DNA of 16,347 nt from JAJPJX01 sp964568355 (GTDB taxonomy: Bacteria > Acidobacteriota > Terriglobia > Bryobacterales > Bryobacteraceae). This document shows, piece after piece, positions 1 to 7,621 of this stretch (position 1 is the first letter of the stretch; each line of letters opens with the position of its first letter). A program made the position numbers and the translations under genes. The notes below the pieces were generated by a model. The model saw only the letters and a list, made by a program, of their open reading frames with translations. It searched no databases and was not told where the DNA came from. The stretch is taken from NCBI GenBank assembly GCA_964568355.1, contig CAZMRK010000472.1:1-16347 (forward strand). The letters run 5' to 3'.

Positions 1-2855
1 CACAGAAATGCCCTGGCCACCGGCAGTAATTTGCTATCCAGCGTGAAGGTGACCGGCTTGCCCTCGGTCTCCACAAAGCGCGCGATCCATCCGCGTCCCG
101 GTTGTTCACTGGCCTTCAGCACCGTGAGTTGCACGTTCTGCGCATTCACGGCGAGAAAACTCTCCTGCTGGGGGTCCAGCTTCGCTCCGGGCTGCGCGGA
201 AACCACGCGCGCGACCAGCGGACTGGCTACGGACCATCCGAACTCGGTGGTCGCGCCGGCATTCCAGTCGCCTGCGTGCGGCCGCAGCGAGTACCCCACC
301 GTGGCATTGCAATCGTCCGGATTCAGCGTCAGCAGACCCGCCATCCGGTTCGACCAGGCATAGCCGAAGAGATGTGGGTTTGCCGGCTTGTAGTCGATGG
401 AGAACTGGTTATAGCGAATCTCACCGAAATGGAACGTGGACTCGTTCCACGGGGCAACCGTGACTCCAAAGGCGCCCGTGCTTACGTCCACCCACCGGTT
501 CGCGGTCAGGTAATCGTGCGATCCCCACCGAAGCTGATCGTCATAGGGCCGCACTACACCCGCGGCGTATTCGGCCCGGGGCTGCCCGCCCGGAACGTTT
601 AGCGGGAACGCATAGAAGATGTTGTCGCGGTACCGGTCTTCGTAATGATCCGAGTACATCACGCGAGCATGGCGGATGTCGTTGACGATATCGATTCTGG
701 GCAGGCCGTCGTAGAGCGTGACCGTCTGGCGAATCGCAGCGCCGGTCTTGGCGTCGTCGATCGAGGAGACGAAATCCGCCCGCACCGCCCCGGCGTGTGC
801 TTCGGTGTGCTGCGCGGCAGTGGGGACATAAGTGAAGCCGTCCTTCGATTCACGCTGCTCCTTGTGCACATAGACCATCTGGTTGAATTGATATTTCGAT
901 TTGCTGTCCACCAATTCCCGGCCGCTTTGTTTTTCGAGAATGCTGCGGATGTTTCCGGTCTGGCGATCGAATCGAACCGCGTAGTACTGGTTCTCGATGC
1001 GATCCGCCGATGCTTGTAGTGCCGCCGGCGCGGCCGTGGCAGCGCCCGCCTCGGTGTATACCTTATATCCATATGCCGGAACGCGGCGAGCCACAAACAG
1101 CGTGCGGCCATCGCCTGTCTTCTGGCATGGCACGGTTCTTCCGGTGGAAAGGTCCCGCAGCGCGGCAAAGCTGCCCTCCAACGCCACGAGGCCGCCGCGC
1201 TCATGGGCGAGGGAGTTCATCACGATCACGCTTTTCCCCGGGCCTCGTACCGGAATCTGGTCCACTACCGCGCTCAAACTTGACTCCAATAGACGATTGG
1301 TTCCCTCCCAGGCGCGCCGGGCGCCCTGCTTCTTGACCCAGTTGGCATTGAATAGATGGTCGTCTTTCGCGCGAGGCTGCGTCGGCCAGCTATGTTCGTC
1401 ATAGTCGAACATCTCCGTCCAAAGACGCGCGGCCGTGGCCATGATTGGCTGAAAGGACTCCGTGAGGAACGAAGCCACAACCGCCAGGCCCTCAGCCAGC
1501 GGCAGCGCGCGGCTGGCCTCCCGCTTCCATCCCTGCGACTCCGGATCGATGGTGGCATAGTCCGCAGAGAAGTTGTTCAGATCCCCCGAGAGCACGGGCA
1601 GCTCCGAGGCGTACTTCTGCTCGATGTATTCAAAGAAGGCGGTGGGGCTCGCTACCCGGATCTGCGGATAGGCATATGCCCGGCTCCAGGCCGGAAGCAC
1701 ACGTTCATCCACATGCGGGATGGCATGATCGACATAGGAGGGGTACACCACCGCATCGTAAGGATAGGGACCGAGCACGGCGCCATCTTCGATTCGTTTC
1801 AGCTCGCGCGATACTTGCTCGCTGCCCGCCTCCAGCAGGTCGGTGTAGCCGCCGCTCGGCTGGCCGTACCAGAAGCCCAGGCCATAGTGCGATCTCCAGG
1901 CAAACAGGACACGGTGCTGCCGGTCGGGAGCCTGCCACCAGAAGATCGCCGGCACATGCGTGTGCTGGTAATCGTTGTTTCCGCCAGTCCGCCACGATTG
2001 CCCCCACCGGGCTACATAGCGAAAGCCCGCCTCAGCCACTGCTTGCGCGCCCGACCACGACAGGCTCGGATTATCGACGATCATGAAGGTTTTGAGGTCG
2101 AGACCATAGCGGTCCTTCACTTCCCGCCTGCCGGGATAGGTCATGCGCGCCAGTTCTTCATAGTCCATCCAATGGCTGTGGACGCCGCTGGGCGCGCCCA
2201 TCACATCCATCTGGCCCGTCTTGATCTGGGCGTCTACCAGGTTTCGCCACTGTGCTTCGGAACGCTCATCCACGTAGTTGCGCATCAGCAGCAGCGATTC
2301 CAGGGTGTAGTGGAACTGGCCTCCGCCCATGGGCGCTTTGGGATTGCTCAATCGCCGGGCAATATCGACCCACTCGGCGTTCTCTTTCTGTTTTTTGAAG
2401 ATGAAATCCTCGTAGCCGAGATCCTCGTGCGCGGATTTCACGATAAACACCTTCCACTTTCGCTGTGGCTTCCATGGCTCAGTGCGCGAAGCAAGCAGCT
2501 TGCCATCCGTTTCGCCGTGGATTTCCAGGCGCATCTGTGACGGTCGGTCCACATCCGGCACCAGGACGCGCAGCGATGAGACGCCCGCCGCCAGTTCCCG
2601 TACCTCGCCGGTGGCTTTCTCGCCGGAATCCGTGCCTGCCGTCAGGCGGCACCGTACCGGAGTGCCGCTGTCGTTCCAGACCTGAACCATGGCAACCTGG
2701 CGAAGCGGCTGCCGGTTCGGAAACAGCACGGTAGGCGAGAAAGAAACAATTCTCACCTCCGCCGAAGCCACCGAACAAACAGCCGCCAGCAGTAGCGCAC
2801 GCCTCAGCGTGCCGCGCCGGCACTCGTGCCAGCGCCCCTCAAAGCCTCCAGCCAT
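1..2855 (-). CDS. Secreted GH38-like (alpha-mannosidase-type) glycosidase, 3' end cut off by window edge
   Basis: The reading frame is open from the ATG at 2855 to the left edge, 951 codons without a stop, so the C-terminus lies outside the window. Residues 1-32 form a signal peptide: basic n-region, LLLAAVCSVASA core and AxA cleavage site, which points to export. From about residue 134 the order of motifs follows the GH38 catalytic domain: AHEDLGY (H143, D145), a region ending in GQMDVMG, then MIVDNPS with D261 at the nucleophile/metal position, and YVDHAIPH with H377. These match the metal ligands of GH38 alpha-mannosidases (His, Asp, Asp nucleophile, His). Near residues 620-645 the motif NQYYAVRFD...GNIRSILEKQSGREL resembles the GH38 C-terminal beta-sandwich. 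Overall similarity to classical GH38 looks remote (no HSHWDPGW), so it may be a divergent GH38-like subfamily with another glycan specificity. It lies 10 bp behind the receptor gene, probably in the same operon. Confidence 0.72.
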   Translation of the reverse strand, partial: MAGGFEGRWHECRRGTLRRALLLAAVCSVASAEVRIVSFSPTVLFPNRQPLRQVAMVQVWNDSGTPVRCRLTAGTDSGEKATGEVRELAAGVSSLRVLVPDVDRPSQMRLEIHGETDGKLLASRTEPWKPQRKWKVFIVKSAHEDLGYEDFIFKKQKENAEWVDIARRLSNPKAPMGGGQFHYTLESLLLMRNYVDERSEAQWRNLVDAQIKTGQMDVMGAPSGVHSHWMDYEELARMTYPGRREVKDRYGLDLKTFMIVDNPSLSWSGAQAVAEAGFRYVARWGQSWRTGGNNDYQHTHVPAIFWWQAPDRQHRVLFAWRSHYGLGFWYGQPSGGYTDLLEAGSEQVSRELKRIEDGAVLGPYPYDAVVYPSYVDHAIPHVDERVLPAWSRAYAYPQIRVASPTAFFEYIEQKYASELPVLSGDLNNFSADYATIDPESQGWKREASRALPLAEGLAVVASFLTESFQPIMATAARLWTEMFDYDEHSWPTQPRAKDDHLFNANWVKKQGARRAWEGTNRLLESSLSAVVDQIPVRGPGKSVIVMNSLAHERGGLVALEGSFAALRDLSTGRTVPCQKTGDGRTLFVARRVPAYGYKVYTEAGAATAAPAALQASADRIENQYYAVRFDRQTGNIRSILEKQSGRELVDSKSKYQFNQMVYVHKEQRESKDGFTYVPTAAQHTEAHAGAVRADFVSSIDDAKTGAAIRQTVTLYDGLPRIDIVNDIRHARVMYSDHYEDRYRDNIFYAFPLNVPGGQPRAEYAAGVVRPYDDQLRWGSHDYLTANRWVDVSTGAFGVTVAPWNESTFHFGEIRYNQFSIDYKPANPHLFGYAWSNRMAGLLTLNPDDCNATVGYSLRPHAGDWNAGATTEFGWSVASPLVARVVSAQPGAKLDPQQESFLAVNAQNVQLTVLKASEQPGRGWIARFVETEGKPVTFTLDSKLLPVARAFL

Positions 2856-2861
2856 CGCGAA

Positions 2862-2867
2862 CCCCTC
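2862..2867 (-). promoter_or_regulatory. Ribosome binding site of the GH38-like gene, overlapping the receptor stop codon
   Basis: GAGGGG lies 6 nt upstream of the ATG at 2855 and shares two bases with the TGA stop of the receptor gene (2868-2866). It supports this start choice, which also gives a complete signal peptide. A ribosome ending on the receptor would sit over this site, so the two genes are probably translationally coupled. Confidence 0.7.
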
Positions 2868-5800
2868 AGAAGATCAACTTCAAAGCTAACTGCCCGGTGC
2901 GGTTGTTCGTCTTCTGCGAAACGATGCCGAACGTCGGTGATGCCACCGTGGTTCCAGGCGCCGCCCAGATGGGGTGGTTGAAAACGTTATAGAATTCGGC
3001 GCGGAATTCCAGGTTCATGCGCTCTCCGATAAACGTATTTTTGAACACAGACGCATTCCATGAGTTAGTCTTCGGACCGCGCAGATCCGGCGAATATGGC
3101 CCCGTGTTCCCGAAGGTGTAGGGCGCCGTGACAGAGAAGACTGATGTATCGAACCAACGTGCCGGAGTCCGCTGGGAGTCGTCCAGTTTAGCGGACTGGC
3201 CGTTGTTGGTGGGCCGCTGCGTCCCTGCGCCGAAACCGAGCTGATTGGAAGGGCTGGAAATCGAGAGCGGCTGACCGCTGGCGATGGCGAATGTCCCATT
3301 GAGCTGCCATCCGGAAACCAGCAGGTTGGCTCCCCCAGGGAGGGAGTTGGCAAGCCAGCGCCCACGCCCGAACGGCAGGTCCCAGACATACGCAACGGTG
3401 AACCGGTGTGGAATATCGAACGGCGAGAGTGCCCGCTCGGCGTGCAGGTTGTAAGCATTCTGCACGGAATTGCCGCTCCAGTAGCGCTCGCCCACGTTGC
3501 CGATGTTCTTGGACCAGGTGTACGTCGCCAGAATCGAGTATCCGTGCGAGAAGCGCTTTTCCACCTTCGTCTGGAGCGAGTTGTACGTCATACTGCCGCC
3601 GCTGAAGTAGTTATTTTGAACGTCGGAAAACTGCGGGAAGGGCCGCAGTAACTGGCCGGCGCTGACCGTAGGATTGGCCAGCGTGCCGCTGGTAGCCAGG
3701 CCGTAGAACGGATTGGTGACCTGCTGGTTCAACTGCGTCCCAAGCTGGTATTGGCTGGGGGCAAGCTGATCGAACGGCAGGTTGATGATCTGGTGAATGC
3801 CGTGCGTGCCGACGTAGCCGGCATCGAACAGAAATCCGCGGAACTCGTGCTGGATGCCGAAATTGTATTGCTGGCTGTAGGGCACCACGACATCGCGCAA
3901 CTGCGTCTGCAAAGACTGTCCAATCAGGCTGGAAGCGCCCAGCGCATTGCCCGTCGGAGTGTTAAACCCATCCGGAAAGGGATTGCTCAGAAATCGTGCC
4001 GGCGTCAGCCCGCCATCGCGCGTGGTAATCATGGGCGTGTCCGCCTGGTAGGAGCCGGCGCCGAAGGAATTGCCGCCGTAACCGTAGACCATCGTCGGCT
4101 GATAGAAGATCCCGTAAGCGGCGCGCAAGACGAGAGAATTGGTCACTTTGTAGGCCAGGCCGATGCGCGGTCCCAGGTTATTCGTGTCGACCGAATTCCG
4201 GTAACGCGAGGAGATATCCTTGCTGACGAATTGCAGACCGCCCGCCGCGCTCGCGAATCGGTCGGTCGCGGCACTGGGTGCGGTCGGATTGAAGAACGAA
4301 GCGCGGTTATAGCGCTCGGTAAACGGCGTCTCGATGTCATACCGCAGCCCGATATTCAGCGTCAGGCGCGAATTGACCCGCCAATCGTCCTGAATGAAGC
4401 CGGCCACGTAGAACCATTGAATCGCAACCGACGGTGGGATCGTATAGGTGGCGCCCGACGGCGTGCCGAGCAGGAAGGACGCCAGCCCCCAGCCCGCCAA
4501 CGGATTGGTGGCAAACGGATCCTGCTGGGTCCAGGTTTGATTGAAGGAGAAGGACGGCGTCACATTGGTCGCCTGGATATCGGCGTAGCGGAAAAGGCGG
4601 AAATCCCCTCCGGTTTTGATGGTATGGTTTCCGCGAAGCAGCGTGAGGTTGCCCTGGAATGCGTGCGTCGTATCGCCGCGGCGCAGCAGGTCGCCGTTGG
4701 ATGCGGTACCCAGGCCCTGGTAGTTCTGTATGTTGACCGGCGGAAACTGGCTGTAATACACGGAATCGGAAAGTTCTTGCGGGAAGCCGAGGCTGGCCAG
4801 GTTGAAGCCTCCGGATTGGGGCAGCCGGCTGAGCAACTGCCGGTTCAGCGAATACCGCGCTTCCAGCAGGGTGCGAGGTGAAATGGCGTCCGTGAGTCCC
4901 ACCACCGCGTTCTTCGGATAGATGAGCAGGTCCGAGCCGCCGCCGCGCGGCGAAAACGAGCCGGCGGGATTAGTGTGAACCAGGCATTCACTGCAACTCG
5001 GAGTGGCCCCGAAATCGTTGGAAGCGCCGCCGCCCTGAAAACTCTGCGAGTACCGCCCGAAAATCCTCCGTGTATCGCTCAGATTGTCGTCGACCTTGAT
5101 GCTCCACTCCGTCTGGCGATTGTAGGCCGAGGATTGCGAGAGATAGTTCTGCGAATTCGTAAAGGCATTCACAGGAGTGACATTCGGCAGCGGATAGTAC
5201 GACATCAGCTTGAGCGCTACCGGGTCCAGCCGGTTGGTCGGGATCGCGTTGCCCGGAAAGGCGCCGCGGGTGTACTTCCCCGGCGATCCGGCCACCGGAA
5301 CCGTGCTCAGCGGATCGTAGATGAGAATCGAACGCCCGGTCTGGTCCTTCAGGCTGGAGAAATCCCCGGTCCGCTGGTCCGCCGTGGGCACCGTCAGCAG
5401 GGTGTTGGTGGGGGTGACGTCCCGATAGCCCTCCAGATTCGTGAACCAGAACAGGCGATTGCGCCCGTCGATGACCTTCGGAATGTAGACCGGTCCGCCC
5501 GCCGAATAGCCGAAGGTATTGACGTTCGAAAAGCTGGTGGGAATGTGGTTGCGATTGTTGATCCAGGTATTGGAGTTGAGCACGCGGTTTTTCCAGAACT
5601 CATACACCGTTCCATGCACCGTATTGGTTCCGGATTTGTAGGTCGCATTAACGACGGCGCCGCCGGTGCGCCCGTATTCGGCGCTCATGGCGTTGGTCTG
5701 GATCTTGAATTCTTCAATGGAATCGATGGTCGGAATAATGGAAGCGGCGTTCATGTTCGCCAGAATGGCCGTGGCGCCGTCGATCATGAACTCGTTGGTG

Positions 5801-6384
5801 TTGGTCATGCCGCCGTTCGCGCTCCAGCGCCCGAACGCCACCGACCCGGAAGTGGCGGGAGCCACGCCGGACCCGAAATCATTGACGCCTGCGACCAGGC
5901 TGTTCAATTGCAGCAGGTTCCGGTTGGAGAGCGGCAGATCCACCACCTGCTTGTTGTTGACCACCTGTCCCACGGACGAAACGGCCGTTTGCAGCAGCGG
6001 GGCTTCTCCAGTGACCTCCACCGTTTCCTTCACCTCGCCGGGCGAGAGCGTCACGGGTAGTTCCATTTTTTGATCGGTATCGAGCTTCAACGGCGTTCGG
6101 ACGAAGGTTTTGAATCCGGTTTGGGAAACTTCCAGGCGGTAGGTGCCAGCCGGCAGGAGGGGGATCTCGAAATGGCCGCGCTCGTCGGCCGTGGTGCGGC
6201 GTTCCGCGTTCGTGTTTAGTTCCCGAACCGCCACCGGGGCGCCTGGAACCCTGGCGCCACTGGAATCCTGAACATCTCCCAGAATGGTGCCGGTCGGTGA
6301 CTGCGCGTGGATGGGAAGCAGGACGGCCAGGTACAGCAGGCCAAGCGTGCTTAGAATGGGGCGCAATGGGAATCGGATCATCAT
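2866..6384 (-). CDS. Oar-like TonB-dependent outer-membrane receptor (receptor 1), 1172 aa
   Basis: Outer-membrane beta-barrel receptor of the large acidobacterial Oar-like type. The frame can be extended to 6495, but the ATG at 6384 is preferred because a purine-rich site (GGAGAGAGG) lies just upstream and the protein then begins with a signal peptide (residues 1-27, ending LLPIHA). Residues about 29-110 are a carboxypeptidase-regulatory-like beta-sandwich (GTILGDVQDSSGARVPGAPV, later GTYRLEVSQTGFKTF). A plug follows (about 120-240, with LPLSNRNLLQLNSLVAGV and IDSIEEFKIQTNAMSAEYGR), then a long barrel ending in LALKLIF with the terminal Phe used for barrel assembly. A CSEC pair (C464, C467) may form a surface-loop disulfide. 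There is no SusD-like partner. The ligand is unknown; linkage to the GH38-like gene suggests a glycan fragment (inference). Confidence 0.95.
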   Translation of the reverse strand: MMIRFPLRPILSTLGLLYLAVLLPIHAQSPTGTILGDVQDSSGARVPGAPVAVRELNTNAERRTTADERGHFEIPLLPAGTYRLEVSQTGFKTFVRTPLKLDTDQKMELPVTLSPGEVKETVEVTGEAPLLQTAVSSVGQVVNNKQVVDLPLSNRNLLQLNSLVAGVNDFGSGVAPATSGSVAFGRWSANGGMTNTNEFMIDGATAILANMNAASIIPTIDSIEEFKIQTNAMSAEYGRTGGAVVNATYKSGTNTVHGTVYEFWKNRVLNSNTWINNRNHIPTSFSNVNTFGYSAGGPVYIPKVIDGRNRLFWFTNLEGYRDVTPTNTLLTVPTADQRTGDFSSLKDQTGRSILIYDPLSTVPVAGSPGKYTRGAFPGNAIPTNRLDPVALKLMSYYPLPNVTPVNAFTNSQNYLSQSSAYNRQTEWSIKVDDNLSDTRRIFGRYSQSFQGGGASNDFGATPSCSECLVHTNPAGSFSPRGGGSDLLIYPKNAVVGLTDAISPRTLLEARYSLNRQLLSRLPQSGGFNLASLGFPQELSDSVYYSQFPPVNIQNYQGLGTASNGDLLRRGDTTHAFQGNLTLLRGNHTIKTGGDFRLFRYADIQATNVTPSFSFNQTWTQQDPFATNPLAGWGLASFLLGTPSGATYTIPPSVAIQWFYVAGFIQDDWRVNSRLTLNIGLRYDIETPFTERYNRASFFNPTAPSAATDRFASAAGGLQFVSKDISSRYRNSVDTNNLGPRIGLAYKVTNSLVLRAAYGIFYQPTMVYGYGGNSFGAGSYQADTPMITTRDGGLTPARFLSNPFPDGFNTPTGNALGASSLIGQSLQTQLRDVVVPYSQQYNFGIQHEFRGFLFDAGYVGTHGIHQIINLPFDQLAPSQYQLGTQLNQQVTNPFYGLATSGTLANPTVSAGQLLRPFPQFSDVQNNYFSGGSMTYNSLQTKVEKRFSHGYSILATYTWSKNIGNVGERYWSGNSVQNAYNLHAERALSPFDIPHRFTVAYVWDLPFGRGRWLANSLPGGANLLVSGWQLNGTFAIASGQPLSISSPSNQLGFGAGTQRPTNNGQSAKLDDSQRTPARWFDTSVFSVTAPYTFGNTGPYSPDLRGPKTNSWNASVFKNTFIGERMNLEFRAEFYNVFNHPIWAAPGTTVASPTFGIVSQKTNNRTGQLALKLIF

Positions 6385-6418
6385 GGACCTCTCTCCACCT
6401 TGAGATTTTGATGACGCG

Positions 6419-6447
6419 ATTCTATACCGGTAAATACCACTTGTCAA
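6419..6447 (-). promoter_or_regulatory. Sigma-70-type promoter of the receptor 1 operon
   Basis: Read on the minus strand, a perfect -35 TTGACA (6447-6442) is followed by a 17-bp spacer and TAGAAT (6424-6419, 5 of 6 to TATAAT). The predicted start is near 6412, giving a 5' leader of roughly 28 nt that contains the receptor ribosome binding site. This is the best promoter in the window; its near-consensus quality suggests strong expression unless repressed by a factor bound at the operator in the spacer. Confidence 0.75.
6425..6439 (-). promoter_or_regulatory. Candidate GntR-type operator, copy 1 (within the promoter spacer)
   Basis: The minus strand reads TGGTATTTACCGGTA. It recurs as TGGTATTAACCGGTA at 9189-9203 ahead of receptor 2, 14 of 15 identical and in the same orientation to the downstream gene. 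It contains GGT-N4-ACC, a layout used by HutC-subfamily GntR operators such as those of DasR/NagR, plus an overlapping palindrome TACCGGTA. Its position between -35 and -10 fits direct repression by the GntR-LacI regulator encoded just alongside. Regulator binding is inferred. Confidence 0.65.
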
Positions 6448-6479
6448 CGAAATATTGCTTGGAACTCTGCCGCACGTGT

Positions 6480-6485
6480 TAAAAT
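6480..6485 (+). promoter_or_regulatory. Candidate -10 element of the regulator gene, possibly leaderless mRNA
   Basis: TAAAAT (5 of 6 to TATAAT) ends 8 nt before the ATG at 6494, and no Shine-Dalgarno sequence lies between. A start 6-8 nt after this element would put the transcript end at or within a few bases of the start codon. The -35 is weak: TTGGAA at 6459-6464 (15-bp spacer) or TTGCTT at 6455-6460 (19-bp spacer). Confidence 0.4.
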
Positions 6486-6493
6486 GTGCCTGC

Positions 6494-7621
6494 ATGCCGC
6501 CACGATCTTCGCCGGGTAGGCCGACGCGGGACGATATTACCAGGATCCTGCGGGAGCGCCTGGACGCGCATCAGTATGCGCCTGGAGATTTTCTGCCTCC
6601 CGAGCGCAAACTTTCCGAAGAGTTCGGAGTGACTCGCCCCACCCTGCGCCGCGCTCTCGAACCATTGGTACAGGAGGGCCGCCTGGTGCAACAGGCCGGC
6701 TTGGGCACCCGCGTACCGGTGGCGCCTCCGGGAAGCGCCAGAGCCGCGCGCAACGGCTGGAAAATCATCGCTCTTGTGCTGCCGGACATCGCCAACCGGT
6801 TTTTTGTGGAAATCACCGAGGCCATCGAGTATGCGGCTCTCCAGCGTGGCTATCAGCTACTGCTCTGCAATTCGCGCCACTCGCCCGCCGTGGAAGAAAT
6901 CCACTTGCGGCAACTGGCAGCCACCGAAGTCAGCGGCGTAATTTTGGGCCACGATCCGAATCAGGAGTTTCCCGCGGCCATCCGGCACCTGGAAGCGGCC
7001 TCGATTCCGGTGGTGCTGCTGTTTTCTTCGCCGCAGTCCGCCGCCCACGATTCGGTGACCATCGACGATGCGGTCGGCATGGAGCAGATTCTGCGCTATC
7101 TGCTGTCCCTGGGACACCGCCAGATCGCTTTTCTGCGGCCGGTGCCGGGCGAACGGCCCCATCCGCGGGAGCAGGCCTTTCGCCAGATCCTGGAGGCTAG
7201 CGGGAACCCCGTAGACGAGCGCCTGATCGTGCCTTTCGAAGACTGCGAGGACTCCCTCTGTCAGGCTACCCTGGAACGCATTCTGGCCGTTTCGCCGACC
7301 CCTACGGCGGTCTTTACCGGCAACGACCGGATCGCTCTTCTGGTCCTCAAGCACCTGGCGGCCATGGGAATCAAAGTGCCGCAGGACCTCTCCGTGATCG
7401 GCTTCGACAACATGCGCCTTACCGAACACCTGCCGGTGCCGCTCACCACCGTGGACCAACCCAAGGTGGAAATGGGCCGGCGCGCCGCCGAGATGCTGTT
7501 CGAGCGGATCGAAATCGGCGATTGCGGACCTCCGCGCGCCGAAATCTACCAGCCCCGGTTGGTCATCCGCGATTCCTGCGCCATGGTGAACGTCGGGCTT
7601 GCGGTGCGAATCAATGGATAG
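6494..7621 (+). CDS. GntR-LacI hybrid transcriptional regulator (AraR-like architecture), 375 aa
   Basis: Cytoplasmic sugar-responsive regulator. Residues about 9-75 are a GntR winged helix-turn-helix (PGDFLPPERKLSEEFGVTRP, then TLRRALEPLVQEGRLVQ and the wing AGLGTRV). Residues about 88-365 are a LacI-type periplasmic-binding-protein-like effector domain, with KIIALVLPDIANRFF at its start, VSGVILG, ASIPVVLL, GHRQIAFL, PTAVFTGNDRIA and VPQDLSVIGFDNM, ending in LTTVDQP..MGRRAAEML. GntR DNA-binding plus LacI effector domain is the architecture of B. subtilis AraR. The ATG at 6494 is preferred over an upstream TTG at 6455 because it places the winged helix near the N-terminus, as is usual. It is divergent from receptor 1 across a region holding the candidate operator, so local repression relieved by a sugar ligand is the likely role (inference). 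Its end overlaps the next gene. Confidence 0.93.
   Translation: MPPRSSPGRPTRDDITRILRERLDAHQYAPGDFLPPERKLSEEFGVTRPTLRRALEPLVQEGRLVQQAGLGTRVPVAPPGSARAARNGWKIIALVLPDIANRFFVEITEAIEYAALQRGYQLLLCNSRHSPAVEEIHLRQLAATEVSGVILGHDPNQEFPAAIRHLEAASIPVVLLFSSPQSAAHDSVTIDDAVGMEQILRYLLSLGHRQIAFLRPVPGERPHPREQAFRQILEASGNPVDERLIVPFEDCEDSLCQATLERILAVSPTPTAVFTGNDRIALLVLKHLAAMGIKVPQDLSVIGFDNMRLTEHLPVPLTTVDQPKVEMGRRAAEMLFERIEIGDCGPPRAEIYQPRLVIRDSCAMVNVGLAVRING

Noticed and set aside
1356..2540. Open frame of 394 codons on the plus strand
   Set aside because: It lies opposite the GH38-like gene, which has a signal peptide, family motifs and a ribosome site; the plus-strand translation shows no recognisable domain and is explained by high GC third positions.
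1..2855. Apparent gene-free or frameshifted stretch, since no complete frame covers it
   Set aside because: The minus-strand frame starting at 2855 stays open and in phase to the edge (checked near residues 622 and 834), so the gene is simply cut by the window.
4985..4996. CSEC in receptor 1 as a haem or zinc-finger motif
   Set aside because: It is not CxxCH, has no second pair nearby, and lies in a barrel loop context; a disulfide is the simpler reading.
3751..6060. Two plus-strand frames of 376 and 361 codons
   Set aside because: Both are antisense to receptor 1 and show no start context or domain.
6455..6493. Upstream TTG start for the regulator (13 extra residues)
   Set aside because: The extra residues do not look like part of a GntR domain, no ribosome site precedes the TTG, and the predicted -10 lies downstream of it.
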